64,000 nucleotides of DNA from Bacillus litorisediminis (GTDB taxonomy: Bacteria; Bacillota; Bacilli; Bacillales; JC228), in the NCBI RefSeq assembly GCF_022808645.1, contig NZ_JAKZKT010000016.1:1-64000 (forward strand), given 5' to 3'. The notes below the pieces were generated by a model, which worked only from the letters and a program-made list of their open reading frames with translations, was not told where the DNA came from and searched no databases. This document shows positions 7,863-17,040 of the stretch, piece after piece. Each line of letters begins with the position of its first letter. Within the stretch, counting starts at the first letter, position 1. The position numbers and the translations under genes are program-made.

Positions 7863-9860
7863 TTGAAAAAATGGATATTTGTATTGTTGATGCTATTGGT
7901 CACCATTTTCCTTGCGGCTTGCAATAATGAGCCGACCGCCCAGGAGCGCTTCAAGGAATATGTGAGCCTGTGGAACGAGCGAAAATTTTCTGACATGTAC
8001 GATTTTTTAACAGCTGATGCGAAAGAAAGAATTACAAAGGAAGAATTTGTAGGTCGATATGAAAAAGTGTATGATGATCTGAAAATAAGCGACTTAAACG
8101 TCACAGCTAATCTTCCGGAAGAAGAAGTTGAGGGAGAAGAAGCTCAATTTTCATTTGCCGCAGAAATGAATTCACTCGCCGGACAGATATCTTTTGAGCA
8201 TACTGCTCCGTTAAGGAAAGAAGAGCGGAATGATGCTGAAAACTGGTACGTGGACTGGGATACGACTTTTATATTTCCTGAGCTGGGAGCAGGGGATAAA
8301 ATAAGGCTCTCTAGTACTCCTGCAGCCAGAGGCGAGATAGTAGACCGCACTGGAAACGCGATCGCCATGAACGGCACTGCATATGAAATAGGGATTGTGC
8401 CAGGTCAAATGGAAGGCAAAGCGCAAGAGATTATTGCACAGGTCTCCGAATTGCTTGGAGTCAGCCCGGAACGAATCCGAGAAGCGTTAAATGCTGAATG
8501 GGTACAGCCGGATTATTTTGTTCCGATTAAAAAGATTCCAACAGAGGAAACGGAGCTGCTTGCTAAGGTGACTTCAATCCCCTCTGTTGTAAAGAAGGAT
8601 GTACCGGCCCGTGTTTATCCTTACAAGGAGGCAGCAGCTCATCTTGTCGGGTATGTGGGACCCATTACAGCTGAGGAGCTTGAGGAATTAGCCGGCCAAG
8701 GATTTTCCAGTACCGATGTGGTTGGTAAAAGAGGAATGGAACAAGTCCTCGAAGAAAGGCTAAAAGGAGAGAACGGAGCAAGAATCTATATTGAGAAAGC
8801 AGATGGGTCGGAAGTGGTTCTTGCCGAAAAAGAAGCAGTGAATGGAGAAAATGTTACTTTAACAATTGATATGACCCTGCAAACGAAAATGTATCATGAA
8901 CTGAATGGAGAACCGGGAGCCGGTGTTGCTCTGCATCCTTTAACCGGGGAAACGCTTGCGCTTGTCAGCAGTCCGTCTTTTAATCCCAACACGGCAACCC
9001 TCGGAGCGACAGGGGAGTTTTGGCAAGAACTGGAGGAAAATCCATTAAAACCGCTTATAACCCGTTTTAAGCAGGGGTATGCTCCGGGCTCAGTCATGAA
9101 GCCGATCACAGCTGCTATCGGTTTAAAACAAGGAGCTATCACAACAGATTGGACGATAGATGTAAACGGGCTTCAATGGCAGAAAGACAGTTCGTGGGGC
9201 GATTATAAAGTCACCAGAGTAACAGCCACAAATGGTCCAGTAAATTTGGACCGGGCGCTTATTGTTTCGGACAATATTTATTTTGCTCAGGCAGCATTGC
9301 AAATCGGTGCACAAGGGTTTACAGAAGGCCTGAAAAGCTTTGGCTTTGGTCAGGAAATCGATTATCCGTTTCCGCTCGATCCAGGCAATATTGGAGATTT
9401 GGAGAATGAAATCCGTCTGGCAGACTCTGGTTATGGCCAGGGGCAGATCGAAATGAGTGTGGTCCACTTGGCGGCTGCCTACACTCCGTTTCTAAACAAC
9501 GGAACGATGCTGAAGCCGACACTTCTTGCTGAACAAGAAACTTCACAGCCATGGAGTGAAAATTTGGTCGATGCTGAAATAGTTAATCAAATCAATGCGT
9601 CATTGAGAAAAGTAATTGAAGATCCCAATGGAACTGCAAAAACCGCCAGAATTGAAAGCTATGCTCTTGCCGGGAAAACTGGGACAGCCGAAATTAAAGA
9701 GCAGCAAGGGGTACAAGGAACAGAAAACGGCTGGTTTGTCGCTTATAATTTAGATAACCCTGAACTTCTTATTGCCATGATGGTAGAAGGGGTGCAAGAT
9801 AAAGGAGGCTCCCAAGCTGCAGTGAGCCGGGTCAGAAATGTGTTTGTAAGCGAGAGATAA
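7863..9860 (+). CDS. pbpC: Class B penicillin-binding protein, PBP3/PbpC-like lipoprotein
   Basis: 665 residues, close to B. subtilis PbpC (about 668). A lipoprotein signal peptide ends in FLAAC with the lipidated Cys at 20. An NTF2-like MecA_N domain covers about 25-140, the PBP dimerisation domain about 150-310 and the transpeptidase domain about 335-660. Active-site motifs are all present: SVMK at 410-413, SDN at 469-471 and KTG at 605-607. It should cross-link peptidoglycan stem peptides on the outer face of the membrane and is homologous to low-affinity PBP2a-type enzymes. The start codon is TTG at 7863, behind GGGGGAACG. No mec-type regulator is adjacent, so resistance is not implied. 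Confidence 0.9.
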   Translation: MKKWIFVLLMLLVTIFLAACNNEPTAQERFKEYVSLWNERKFSDMYDFLTADAKERITKEEFVGRYEKVYDDLKISDLNVTANLPEEEVEGEEAQFSFAAEMNSLAGQISFEHTAPLRKEERNDAENWYVDWDTTFIFPELGAGDKIRLSSTPAARGEIVDRTGNAIAMNGTAYEIGIVPGQMEGKAQEIIAQVSELLGVSPERIREALNAEWVQPDYFVPIKKIPTEETELLAKVTSIPSVVKKDVPARVYPYKEAAAHLVGYVGPITAEELEELAGQGFSSTDVVGKRGMEQVLEERLKGENGARIYIEKADGSEVVLAEKEAVNGENVTLTIDMTLQTKMYHELNGEPGAGVALHPLTGETLALVSSPSFNPNTATLGATGEFWQELEENPLKPLITRFKQGYAPGSVMKPITAAIGLKQGAITTDWTIDVNGLQWQKDSSWGDYKVTRVTATNGPVNLDRALIVSDNIYFAQAALQIGAQGFTEGLKSFGFGQEIDYPFPLDPGNIGDLENEIRLADSGYGQGQIEMSVVHLAAAYTPFLNNGTMLKPTLLAEQETSQPWSENLVDAEIVNQINASLRKVIEDPNGTAKTARIESYALAGKTGTAEIKEQQGVQGTENGWFVAYNLDNPELLIAMMVEGVQDKGGSQAAVSRVRNVFVSER

Positions 9861-10078
9861 AATGATAGTAAAAATTGGCTGTTTTCGAATAGATTGTTGC
9901 TTCTTCCCCGCGGAAAGCAAGTGTCTGGAGCGAAATGGAACGAACATGTTTACCTCTGTTAAAAACAACAAAGCATACGAAAAAAGCCTAAAAATTTTAT
10001 AAATTATTGAAATCAATAAAGGGAATCTTCCTTCGGGTGTCGAAATAATCAATATCATGACCTGAAGGGAGATTTTTT

Positions 10079-11467
10079 ATGACTAATCCTCAATTGGAAT
10101 CCTTACAAAATGCAGCAAAAGAGCTGGTTCCTAATGCGCTTGAAACCTTAAAAAGCTATCTTCGTTTTCCTACAATTTCAGCACAGAATAAAGCCATTCC
10201 TGAGACCGTTGCCTTTGTGGTAAACATGATTAAAGAGGCAGGAGGGGAAGCCGAAGTCTTGGATGACCTTGGAGGAAATCCGGTAGTCTATGGATTTTTT
10301 GCGGCTGGAAGCAATGGGGATTCAAACAAAACACTGCTTTTCTATAATCATTATGATGTTCAGCCTCCTGAACCTTTTGAAGAATGGCTGACAGAACCTT
10401 TCGAGCCAACGATTGCAGATGGAAAACTGTTTGCACGCGGGGTTGCCGATAATAAGGGGGATTTAGTTGCCCGCCTGACAGCCATAAAATTATTGAAGCA
10501 GACAGCAGGCGGCTTGCCTTGTAATATTAAGTTTTTAATTGAAGGTGAAGAAGAAATCGGCAGTCCTCATTTAACGCCATATCTTGAAACGTATACAGAG
10601 AAATTTAAGGCAGACGCATGCATATGGGAATTCGGCGGAAAAGATGAAAAAGACCGGATCAGTATGGTAGCAGGAATTAAAGGAATGGCCTATATGGAAC
10701 TGACGTGTGTGGGCGCAGATATTGACATGCACTCATCGGTCGGCGCCTATGTCGATAATGCAGCGTGGAGATTAGTGCAGGCTCTGGCCACAATGAGAAA
10801 TCAGGACAATGAAATACTCGTAGAAGGCTTTTATGATGGCATTCAAGAACTTACCGACACTGAAAAAGAAGCAGTCAATGCTCTCCCATTCAACGAGGAA
10901 GCTGTTCGTGAGCTGTACGGTTTAAAACGGCCATTGATTACTAAAGGACTTGGAATTGACCCTAGAATGGCAATGGTTGCAAAACCAACCATGACTATTT
11001 GCGGACTAGAGAGCGGTTATACAGGAGAAGGTGCTAAAACGGTTCTGCCTAAGAGTGCAAAGGCAAAATTGGATTGCCGCCTTGTCCCGGGACAAGACCC
11101 AGATCATATTTTACAATGTATTCAATCTCACTTAGAAAAGCATGGGTTTCATGATGTAAAAGCAACCCTGCTGAATGGGCAAAAAGCGTACCGCTCTGAT
11201 TTTAGCCATCCATTTGTAGCTCATGTGATGGAAACCGCTCGTGAGGTGTATCAAAATGATGTTGTATTGGCACCAAACTCAGCAGGAACAGGACCTATGT
11301 ATATTTTCGGTGAAAATCTGAAGCTCCCAATCGTCAGTACGGGAGTAGGGTGGGTAGGATCTAAAGCACACGCACCGAATGAGTCGATTCGCTTAAAGGA
11401 TTTTGAGCAAGGGATTGTACATATGGCTCACATGTTGTCTGGATTTTCGGCTGCGCTTCAAAATTAA
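10079..11467 (+). CDS. M20-family dipeptidase/peptidase (CNDP-like)
   Basis: 462 residues. The di-zinc site is visible: H91 and D93 in NHYDVQPPE, D124 in VADNKGD, and the catalytic/ligand acids in EGEEEIGS (155-162). The lid domain follows (DIDMHSS), and the late His is in SKAHAPNES. Length and motifs fit the cytosolic M20A/C dipeptidases with broad specificity (CNDP/DapE/ArgE superfamily). The start follows GAAGGGAGA at a good distance. It stands alone, with its own terminator shared with the convergent flippase gene. Exact substrate unknown. Confidence 0.85.
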   Translation: MTNPQLESLQNAAKELVPNALETLKSYLRFPTISAQNKAIPETVAFVVNMIKEAGGEAEVLDDLGGNPVVYGFFAAGSNGDSNKTLLFYNHYDVQPPEPFEEWLTEPFEPTIADGKLFARGVADNKGDLVARLTAIKLLKQTAGGLPCNIKFLIEGEEEIGSPHLTPYLETYTEKFKADACIWEFGGKDEKDRISMVAGIKGMAYMELTCVGADIDMHSSVGAYVDNAAWRLVQALATMRNQDNEILVEGFYDGIQELTDTEKEAVNALPFNEEAVRELYGLKRPLITKGLGIDPRMAMVAKPTMTICGLESGYTGEGAKTVLPKSAKAKLDCRLVPGQDPDHILQCIQSHLEKHGFHDVKATLLNGQKAYRSDFSHPFVAHVMETAREVYQNDVVLAPNSAGTGPMYIFGENLKLPIVSTGVGWVGSKAHAPNESIRLKDFEQGIVHMAHMLSGFSAALQN

Positions 11468-11481
11468 AAGTAAATAACAAT

Positions 11482-11506
11482 AAACCCGTCCATGGACGGG
11501 TTTATT
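11482..11506. terminator. Bidirectional terminator
   Basis: Perfect 22-bp palindrome AAACCCGTCC-AT-GGACGGGTTT between convergent genes, with A's before and T's after. Confidence 0.85.
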
Positions 11507-11508
11507 AA

Positions 11509-12846
11509 TTAGTCAAACTTTAAATAGTTCTTAACTGGGCTTCTCGACCAGACCGAAATTCTGATTGTCTTACAAATCACTAAGTAGTGCATGAGGGCTA
11601 TTAAAAGGGCACCCGTGTTCATACCGATAATAATACCTTCCATTTGTAATGGTTTTAATGAGCCCAATACAAACATAAGCACAAATGAAATAAGTGTAGA
11701 CCAGATTTGATGGTAAAAAGCTTCTTTTACCAATCCTAGTCCAATCAGGAAAGCCTGCATCGGAATGATGAAAAAATGGACTAGGAAATAAGGCCATAGG
11801 ATTTGCAAATACAATGTGGCTGAGTTTGAATCAAAAAATAGCTGTGTCAGAGGTTCAGCAAATAAATAAAACACAAAGACGGCCGGGATTCCGTATAGAC
11901 AGGTAAAGCGAAAAACCTTTTGCAATAAGCTCTGAAGCATTCGAAAGTCCTTATCGGCATAAGCCTTTGAAACCGTTGGAATCAAAACGATTAAAAGGGA
12001 ATGGGCTATAAAAGCCGGGAAGAACCCAATTGTCAGTGCAACACCTGCCAGTAAACCAAATTGCTCGTTGGCCATATTTGGTGTTAAACCAGCTGTAACA
12101 AGTGCAGTTTTAATCAAAAAGGGCTGTACGGCATGGGCAACTGCATGAAATATGCGAAGTCCCGTCGTAGGCAGGGAAACAGAGAGCAGGTTTTGATGAA
12201 CCATTTTTTTATCGATAAAAGATCTTGGCTTCCTATTTAATTCTTTCAGCTGGATGATATAGGTAAAACCAAGGTACCCGAAGACCACAATATCACTAAC
12301 TACTATTGTACATAAGGCAATTAAAATTGATGTTTCAATTTCGAAATTAAAAAGCCGATAGATAAACACTAATAGAAGTAATTGCACAAATCTTCTCAAG
12401 AAATTAGAAAAAGCGATTTTTCCCATTCTGTGGGTCCCCATAAAATATCCGCGGGTAATGGAGGTGAAGGAAATAACCGGAATCAAAATAATGACAACCC
12501 AGCGAACAAGTGGATGATATTCATCGAATACCGGAATAAATGGTAAAATAAGGCTAACGAGAATTAGCATTCCAATTGTGAAAATAATCGTTAACCGTGT
12601 GGCGTGCTTTAGCATGCTGCGATGAAATCTTTCTTCCTGCTCTGCAGCAAATTTCGAAATAGCGATCGGAAGCTCTAGGCTTGCTAATATAACGATGAGA
12701 AAAATCGATGGGAGAATGGACATATATAGACCCATTCCCTCCTCGCCTAATTCTTTGGCCAAAACCATGTTTATGATAAATTCAATACATTCCCCAATAA
12801 ACGCAGCAACAACCAATAACAGTGTGCCTTTAAAAAAAGTTCTCAT
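11509..12846 (-). CDS. Polysaccharide/lipid flippase, SpoVB/YkvU-like (MOP superfamily)
   Basis: 445 residues with about 12-14 membrane helices, a polytopic inner-membrane protein of the MOP flippase superfamily (MATE/PST). It starts MRTFFKGTLLLVVAAFIGE, and the conserved family features GRGFF-like positions are replaced by MGTHRMGK and VSLPTTGLRIFHA. Length equals that of B. subtilis YkvU, a SpoVB paralogue made during sporulation. A lipid-linked glycan is the likely cargo by family knowledge, but cargo is not evident here. AAGGAGACAGCTC precedes the ATG. It is a single-gene unit convergent with the M20 peptidase. Confidence 0.8.
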   Translation of the reverse strand: MRTFFKGTLLLVVAAFIGECIEFIINMVLAKELGEEGMGLYMSILPSIFLIVILASLELPIAISKFAAEQEERFHRSMLKHATRLTIIFTIGMLILVSLILPFIPVFDEYHPLVRWVVIILIPVISFTSITRGYFMGTHRMGKIAFSNFLRRFVQLLLLVFIYRLFNFEIETSILIALCTIVVSDIVVFGYLGFTYIIQLKELNRKPRSFIDKKMVHQNLLSVSLPTTGLRIFHAVAHAVQPFLIKTALVTAGLTPNMANEQFGLLAGVALTIGFFPAFIAHSLLIVLIPTVSKAYADKDFRMLQSLLQKVFRFTCLYGIPAVFVFYLFAEPLTQLFFDSNSATLYLQILWPYFLVHFFIIPMQAFLIGLGLVKEAFYHQIWSTLISFVLMFVLGSLKPLQMEGIIIGMNTGALLIALMHYLVICKTIRISVWSRSPVKNYLKFD

Positions 12847-13001
12847 GAGCTGTCTCCTTCTTTGTCTTCTGTTTAACCATGCTGAAGCTCAGGTTCAAAA
12901 GGTATGTAATTTGATTTGACATATTATAAAGATATGAGACAAGTTATAGAATATGATAATGGATTGAAGCCGTTACTTTTGATGTAAAAGGAGTTCCCTG
13001 T

Positions 13002-14213
13002 ATGTTAAAAATAGACAAACCAACGGCCAGAAGATTTCTGCTTAAAAAGCAGAAGCTTTGGCCAGAAGAGGAACAGTTTAAGGAAAGTAAAATAGACGCC
13101 AGCCAAGTTTTACAAATGATTAAAAGCCTGGAGTGTGTTCAAATTGACCCTGTTGCCGTTGTTGAAAAAAACCAGCATTTGACGCTTGCAGCTCGAATGC
13201 CAGGATATCATCCTGATCATTTAAATGAGCTGCTTTCCGGACATAAGGTTTTTGAATACAAAGCCAACGAGGCGTGTGTGATTCCGATCGAGGATTATCC
13301 GATTTTTAAACCAATTCGAATGAGGATGCACGATGCACTGGATGAGAGGATAAAGGCATTAGGCCCAGTTGTTGACCATGTTGTAGACAGACTGAAAAAG
13401 GAAGGACCGCTGCCATCCCGTGCTTTTAAATCAGAGGTAAAGGTGCACGGTTACTGGGATAATAAGGCCCCGAGCACAAAGGAAACCTCCCATGCGCTTA
13501 ATCTTTTAATGGATACGGGGGAGATCCGGGTTGTGGAGAGAATTGGTTTGGACCGAATCTTTGGTATAACGGAAGACACTGTTCCTAAAGAAATTTGGGA
13601 AAAGGCTGACGCAATTTCTGTTTATGAAGCAAGCCAGGCACTTATAGAAAAATTTATAAATGCGTATGGAATCTTTGATTCGAGTGATTTGCGGTTTGGC
13701 TGGCAGCGAATGAAAGCCGCCGACAGGAAAATTGAAATCGAAAACCGGGTAAGCCGAGGCGAATTGGTTCCAATTGAAGTGGAGGGTGTGAAAAGGTCCT
13801 ATTTTATAAGAGCAGAGGATGTGGATCTTCTTGAGTCTGCAGCAAGTCCATTGCCTCCAGAGGATGGCCCGATTCTATTTTTACCGCCGTTAGATAATCT
13901 ATTGTGGCGAAGAGAAAGACTGGAGGACTTCTTTGATTTTTCGTATCGCTGGGAAATTTATATTCCAAAAGAAAAGCGGCAATACGGTGCTTATACGATG
14001 CCTATTCTAGCAGGGGATCAATTAATAGGCAGGGTTGATCCAAGGGTGGACCGTGAGACTAAAACCCTTGTGATTCAGCTTTTTGAACTTCAACCGGGCG
14101 TAAAAAATACAAAAGCTTTGCAGAAATCTATAGATCGTGCACTTCATCGTTTTGCTGAATTTTTGGGAGCACGCAATGTGAGGTTTGAGATAGGGAAGAA
14201 GTGGCATAACTAG
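13002..14213 (+). CDS. YcaQ/AlkZ-like winged-helix DNA glycosylase
   Basis: 403 residues of the HTH_42/YcaQ family. These proteins unhook interstrand cross-links and excise bulky alkylated bases using three tandem winged helices. The N-terminal QIDP motif (Q47-I-D49) matches the catalytic Q-hydrophobic-D of E. coli YcaQ rather than the QxQ of AlkZ. Further landmarks are FEYKANEACVIP and LFLPPLDNLLWRRERL, followed by the C-terminal barrel with GRVDPRVDRETKTL. AAAAGGAG precedes the start. No neighbours share its function, so it appears to be a monocistronic repair gene ending at a hairpin at 14343. Confidence 0.8.
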   Translation: MLKIDKPTARRFLLKKQKLWPEEEQFKESKIDASQVLQMIKSLECVQIDPVAVVEKNQHLTLAARMPGYHPDHLNELLSGHKVFEYKANEACVIPIEDYPIFKPIRMRMHDALDERIKALGPVVDHVVDRLKKEGPLPSRAFKSEVKVHGYWDNKAPSTKETSHALNLLMDTGEIRVVERIGLDRIFGITEDTVPKEIWEKADAISVYEASQALIEKFINAYGIFDSSDLRFGWQRMKAADRKIEIENRVSRGELVPIEVEGVKRSYFIRAEDVDLLESAASPLPPEDGPILFLPPLDNLLWRRERLEDFFDFSYRWEIYIPKEKRQYGAYTMPILAGDQLIGRVDPRVDRETKTLVIQLFELQPGVKNTKALQKSIDRALHRFAEFLGARNVRFEIGKKWHN

Positions 14214-14342
14214 CGGCGTAGTATGGGTGGATTGGATTTTTCATTATATTTACGATTTTTTCTATCAATTTTATAAAAATCCGGTTATAAAAAATCACTC
14301 ACAGAGAATTTGTTAACTTTTTATGGATTTTATTAAAATATT

Positions 14343-14381
14343 AAACTCTAGGGTGAGGTAAAATCATTCTAGAGTTTTTTT
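14343..14381 (+). terminator. Terminator after the YcaQ-like gene
   Basis: AAACTCTAG (14343-14351) pairs with CTAGAGTTT (14369-14377) over a 17-nt loop, followed by T's. It sits 129 bp past the stop codon. Confidence 0.6.
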
Positions 14382-14390
14382 GGAAACGAT

Positions 14391-14491
14391 TCGCGCAGGA
14401 ATCTAAATTTACGCGCAACAATTTGAAAATACGCGTAACTTTTTCAAAATACGCGCAAAAACGGGGTCCAATCGCGCAACAGTAAAATCAT
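14391..14491 (+). repeat. Phased intergenic array A: five 20-bp units with an ACGCGCAA core
   Basis: Cores T/ACGCGC(or T)A start at 14391, 14411, 14431, 14451 and 14472, giving spacings of 20, 20, 20 and 21 bp. Units 2-4 share the plan ACGCG-C/T-AA, four variable bases, TTnAAAAT. The array lies between a terminator and the next + strand gene. No coding potential seen. Confidence 0.75.
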
Positions 14492-14598
14492 GGAAAACTG
14501 GTAACAATGAAAATGAAAGTTTACGACTCTATAATTATCAAAAAATTGATAAAATAAGAATAAAGACGGCAAATCAATTGGAAGGGGCTTACATAATT

Positions 14599-15837
14599 AT
14601 GATTTTATCTGCGGAAATCGAAAGTCTATTTAAGGAACTTCTAACCGAAGAGGCAATCCAGGAAGCTTTTTCATTTCTGAAAGACGATAATGACCGGACT
14701 ACAACAGAACAAATCGAGTTAACTGCAATCCCTGCTCCAACTTTTCAGGAACAGGCCAGAGGCAAAGTCTTCAAAAGAAAACTAATTGAACTAGGGATTG
14801 AAGATGTCCAAACTGATGATGTCGGGAATGTGTTTGGAGTAAGACGGGGGAATGGAAATGGACCAAAGCTTGTGGTCTGTGCTCATCTAGATACGGTGTT
14901 TCCGGAAGGCACTGATACAGTTGCGAAAATAAAGGATGGAAAAATATATGCTCCAGGAATATCGGATGACGGCAGAGGGCTTGCAGCAGTATTAACTTTA
15001 ATACGTGCCTTGAATACGGCCAAAATTGAAACAGAAGGCGATATTATATTTGGAGCCACCGTCGGGGAAGAAGGATTAGGGGATTTGCGGGGAGTCAAGG
15101 CGCTCTTTGAAAGCCGTGACGATATCGATGGATTTATTTCTATTGAACCGGGGGATCCAACTAGGACAACTTATCTGGCGACCGGAAGCGTTCGATATAG
15201 TGTGACCTATAAAGGCCCGGGCGGCCATAGCTTTGGAGCTTTCGGCACGCCAAGTGCGATTCATGCATTAGGAAGAGCCATTTCGATGATTTCTGATCTG
15301 GAAACACCGAAAAATCCTAAGACGACCTTTAATGTCGGTACAATTTCTGGAGGAACATCTGTTAATACGATTGCAGCGACGGCTAATATGGTGATCGATT
15401 TGCGCTCGACTTCACCAGAAGAACTTAAAAATGTAGAGGAAGAAACATTGCGGATTTTGAAAAAAGCGGCAGAGCTAGAAAATAAACGCTGGGGAAAAGA
15501 AGTCATAACAGTAGAAATCAAAATGGTTGGCAATAGGCCAGCAGGCTCACAAAGTCCAGAGTCTGCCATTGTTCAGGCTTCTTTAGCAGCCTCTAAAGCC
15601 ATGGGTGCTGATCCAGTTCTGGAACAGGCAAGCAGTACCGATTCCAATGTTCCGATAAGTATGGGTATCCCAGCGGTAACGCTCGGAGGCGGCGGAGACT
15701 TTGGCGGTGCACATACATTAGAGGAATATTTTGATCCGAAAGATGCTTATTATGGTCCGCAAAAGATTTTGCTGACCATTTTAGGGCTAGTGGGAGTAGC
15801 TGGAGTTTGTCAGCCGTTACTGGAAAAACGGGGCTGA
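14599..15837 (+). CDS. M20-family aminopeptidase/dipeptidase (PepT-like)
   Basis: 412 residues from ATG 14599, which follows GGAAGGGG. A TTG seven codons earlier is in frame but sits on the ribosome binding site. Metal and catalytic motifs: AHLDTVFPEG, DDGRGLAAVL, GATVGEEGLGD and a late His in GGAHTLEEY. The lid domain has GGHSFGAFG. The arrangement is that of M20 tripeptide/dipeptide peptidases (PepT/CPG2 branch), acting in the cytosol on short peptides. It is flanked on both sides by phased repeat arrays (14391-14491 and 15861-16088). Substrate not assignable. Confidence 0.85.
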   Translation: MILSAEIESLFKELLTEEAIQEAFSFLKDDNDRTTTEQIELTAIPAPTFQEQARGKVFKRKLIELGIEDVQTDDVGNVFGVRRGNGNGPKLVVCAHLDTVFPEGTDTVAKIKDGKIYAPGISDDGRGLAAVLTLIRALNTAKIETEGDIIFGATVGEEGLGDLRGVKALFESRDDIDGFISIEPGDPTRTTYLATGSVRYSVTYKGPGGHSFGAFGTPSAIHALGRAISMISDLETPKNPKTTFNVGTISGGTSVNTIAATANMVIDLRSTSPEELKNVEEETLRILKKAAELENKRWGKEVITVEIKMVGNRPAGSQSPESAIVQASLAASKAMGADPVLEQASSTDSNVPISMGIPAVTLGGGGDFGGAHTLEEYFDPKDAYYGPQKILLTILGLVGVAGVCQPLLEKRG

Positions 15838-15860
15838 GGCGTATTAGAGGGTTCTAACTG

Positions 15861-16088
15861 GGCTCTGTAAAATCGAGCTAAGTTCGGAAAAAGGGGTGCT
15901 GAGTTCGGAAAAAGGGGTGCCGAGTTCGGAAAAAGGGGTGCTGAGTTCCGAAAAACGGGTGCTGAGTTCGGAAAAAGGGTGTTGAGTTCGGAAAAAGGGG
16001 TGCCGAGTTCGGAAAAAGGGGTGCTGAGTTCCAAAAAATAAAGCCGAATTCTGAAAAAACGCAGCATGTTCCGAAAAACAGAACTCAA
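15861..16088 (+). repeat. Phased intergenic array B: about eleven 20-21-bp units with a GTTCGGAAAAA core
   Basis: Core starts at 15882, 15903, 15924, 15945, 15966, 15986, 16007, 16028, 16048 and 16068, plus a degenerate unit at about 15861. The spacing is 21 bp with three 20-bp steps. The middle units are nearly identical (GTTCGGAAAAAGGGGTGCTGA or with CCGA) and the outer ones decay. Because 21 is a multiple of three, spurious open frames run through it on the minus strand. Confidence 0.85.
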
Positions 16089-16112
16089 TTACATACGGGA
16101 GGAGACTTACAA

Positions 16113-16880
16113 ATGCGGGTTGTATCGATCTGTCCGAGTAATACGGAGATTGTTCACTATCTAGGGAGAACAGAAGACCTCGTCGCGGTGGATGATTTTT
16201 CGGACTGGCCGCCAGAGGTACAGCATCTGCCAAAGGTTGGGCCGGACCTTTCGATCAATATGGACCAGGTGGAAAAAATGAATCCTGATCTGGTCCTTGC
16301 TTCTCTCAGCGTTCCAGGGATGGAAAAAAACATAGCTGAGTTAGAAAAAAGAAAGCTTCCGTTCATCACATTGAACCCCAATTCGCTGCGGGAAATTGCA
16401 AATGATATCCGGACGATTGCTGATGCTTTGGGATATCGTGAGTTAGGAATCGAAAAAGCAAAACGATTTGAAGCAGAAGTTAGACGGTTTCAAACCTTTT
16501 CAGATCAAATCAAAACCAGACCGTCGCTTTATTGGGAATGGTGGCCAAAACCTGTTTTTACTCCAGGCGGGCTTAATTGGCTGTCAGAAATTAGCCGGCT
16601 AGCGGGTGCATACAATATTTTTGAAACCAATCCTGAAGCCAGTGTTCAAACGGATTGGGACGAGGTGAAAAGTAAAAATCCTGATCATATTTGCATGGTT
16701 TGGGTAGGAGTAAAAGAGGCGAAAATGAACCCCGAGCTAATCAAAAAGCGTCCGGGGTGGTTAGAGCTTGCGGCTGTTAAAAATAATAGAATTCATGTAT
16801 TAGAGGAATCCTTGTTTTGCAGACCTTCCCCGCGGCTGCTAGAAGGACTCGAGAAACTGATAAAAATGATTCATCAATAA
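16113..16880 (+). CDS. Cobalamin-binding-protein-like (BtuF-type fold), cytosolic
   Basis: 255 residues of the periplasmic binding protein type II/III fold seen in BtuF and iron-siderophore binding proteins: MRVVSICPSNTEIVHYLG, LPKVGPDLSINMDQVEKM, and a C-terminal lobe with ASVQTDWDEV and ENP-type loop equivalents. There is no signal peptide or lipobox, so it would stay in the cytosol, which is common for stand-alone homologues annotated as cobalamin-binding. No permease or ATPase is adjacent. GGGAGGAG precedes ATG 16113, which lies right after repeat array B. Ligand unproven. Confidence 0.75.
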   Translation: MRVVSICPSNTEIVHYLGRTEDLVAVDDFSDWPPEVQHLPKVGPDLSINMDQVEKMNPDLVLASLSVPGMEKNIAELEKRKLPFITLNPNSLREIANDIRTIADALGYRELGIEKAKRFEAEVRRFQTFSDQIKTRPSLYWEWWPKPVFTPGGLNWLSEISRLAGAYNIFETNPEASVQTDWDEVKSKNPDHICMVWVGVKEAKMNPELIKKRPGWLELAAVKNNRIHVLEESLFCRPSPRLLEGLEKLIKMIHQ

Positions 16881-16919
16881 GGATGTAAGGTGCGCCTAAC
16901 TTACATCCTTATTTTTTTT
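16879..16919. terminator. Bidirectional terminator
   Basis: AAGGATGTAAG (16879-16889) pairs with CTTACATCCTT (16900-16910), then A and a run of T's. It also overlaps the end of the convergent 39-aa gene. Confidence 0.8.
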
Positions 16920-17028
16920 GGTCTCTCTTTTTGGTTTGATTTTTATTTTTCTGGTCCTTTAAAGAAGAACGGAGAACTTCCGGTGGCGTGTTGTTATTGG
17001 GTGCAGCCTGTTCATTCCAATCTGACAT
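16909..17028 (-). CDS. Small basic protein, 39 aa
   Basis: Starts MSDWNEQAAPNNNTPPEVLR and ends in a Lys/Gln/Asn-rich tail (KDQKNKNQTKKRDQKK). GGAGGG lies 7 bp upstream, immediately after the stop of the 73-aa gene, so the pair is a coupled operon. An alternative start one codon earlier (17031) is too close to the ribosome binding site. Composition (Pro/Asn/Lys-rich, no Cys) recalls minor spore proteins, but no family is recognised. Confidence 0.6.
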   Translation of the reverse strand: MSDWNEQAAPNNNTPPEVLRSSLKDQKNKNQTKKRDQKK

Positions 17029-17040
17029 CATTGTCCCTCC

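Larger units (their letters stand above)
14214..14598. other. Intergenic region with terminator and 20-bp array
   Basis: Contains the terminator at 14343-14380 and the array at 14391-14491. AT-rich leader follows to the next gene. No gene seen. Confidence 0.6.

Noticed and set aside
7508-8104. Minus-strand ORF of 198 codons over the small genes and the start of pbpC
   Set aside because: It runs antisense to three genes with good start signals and to a terminator, and its product is low-complexity Phe/Ser/Thr-rich.
7863-9860. mecA-type methicillin resistance gene
   Set aside because: The domain order is shared with PBP2a, but it is equally that of the housekeeping PBP3 of Bacillus, and no mec regulators or cassette features are present.
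15810-16233. Minus-strand open frames through array B encoding repeated PLFPNSA-type peptides
   Set aside because: The repeat unit is 21 bp, a multiple of three, so frames stay open by arithmetic. No ribosome binding site is present, and the frames overlap real + strand genes at both ends.
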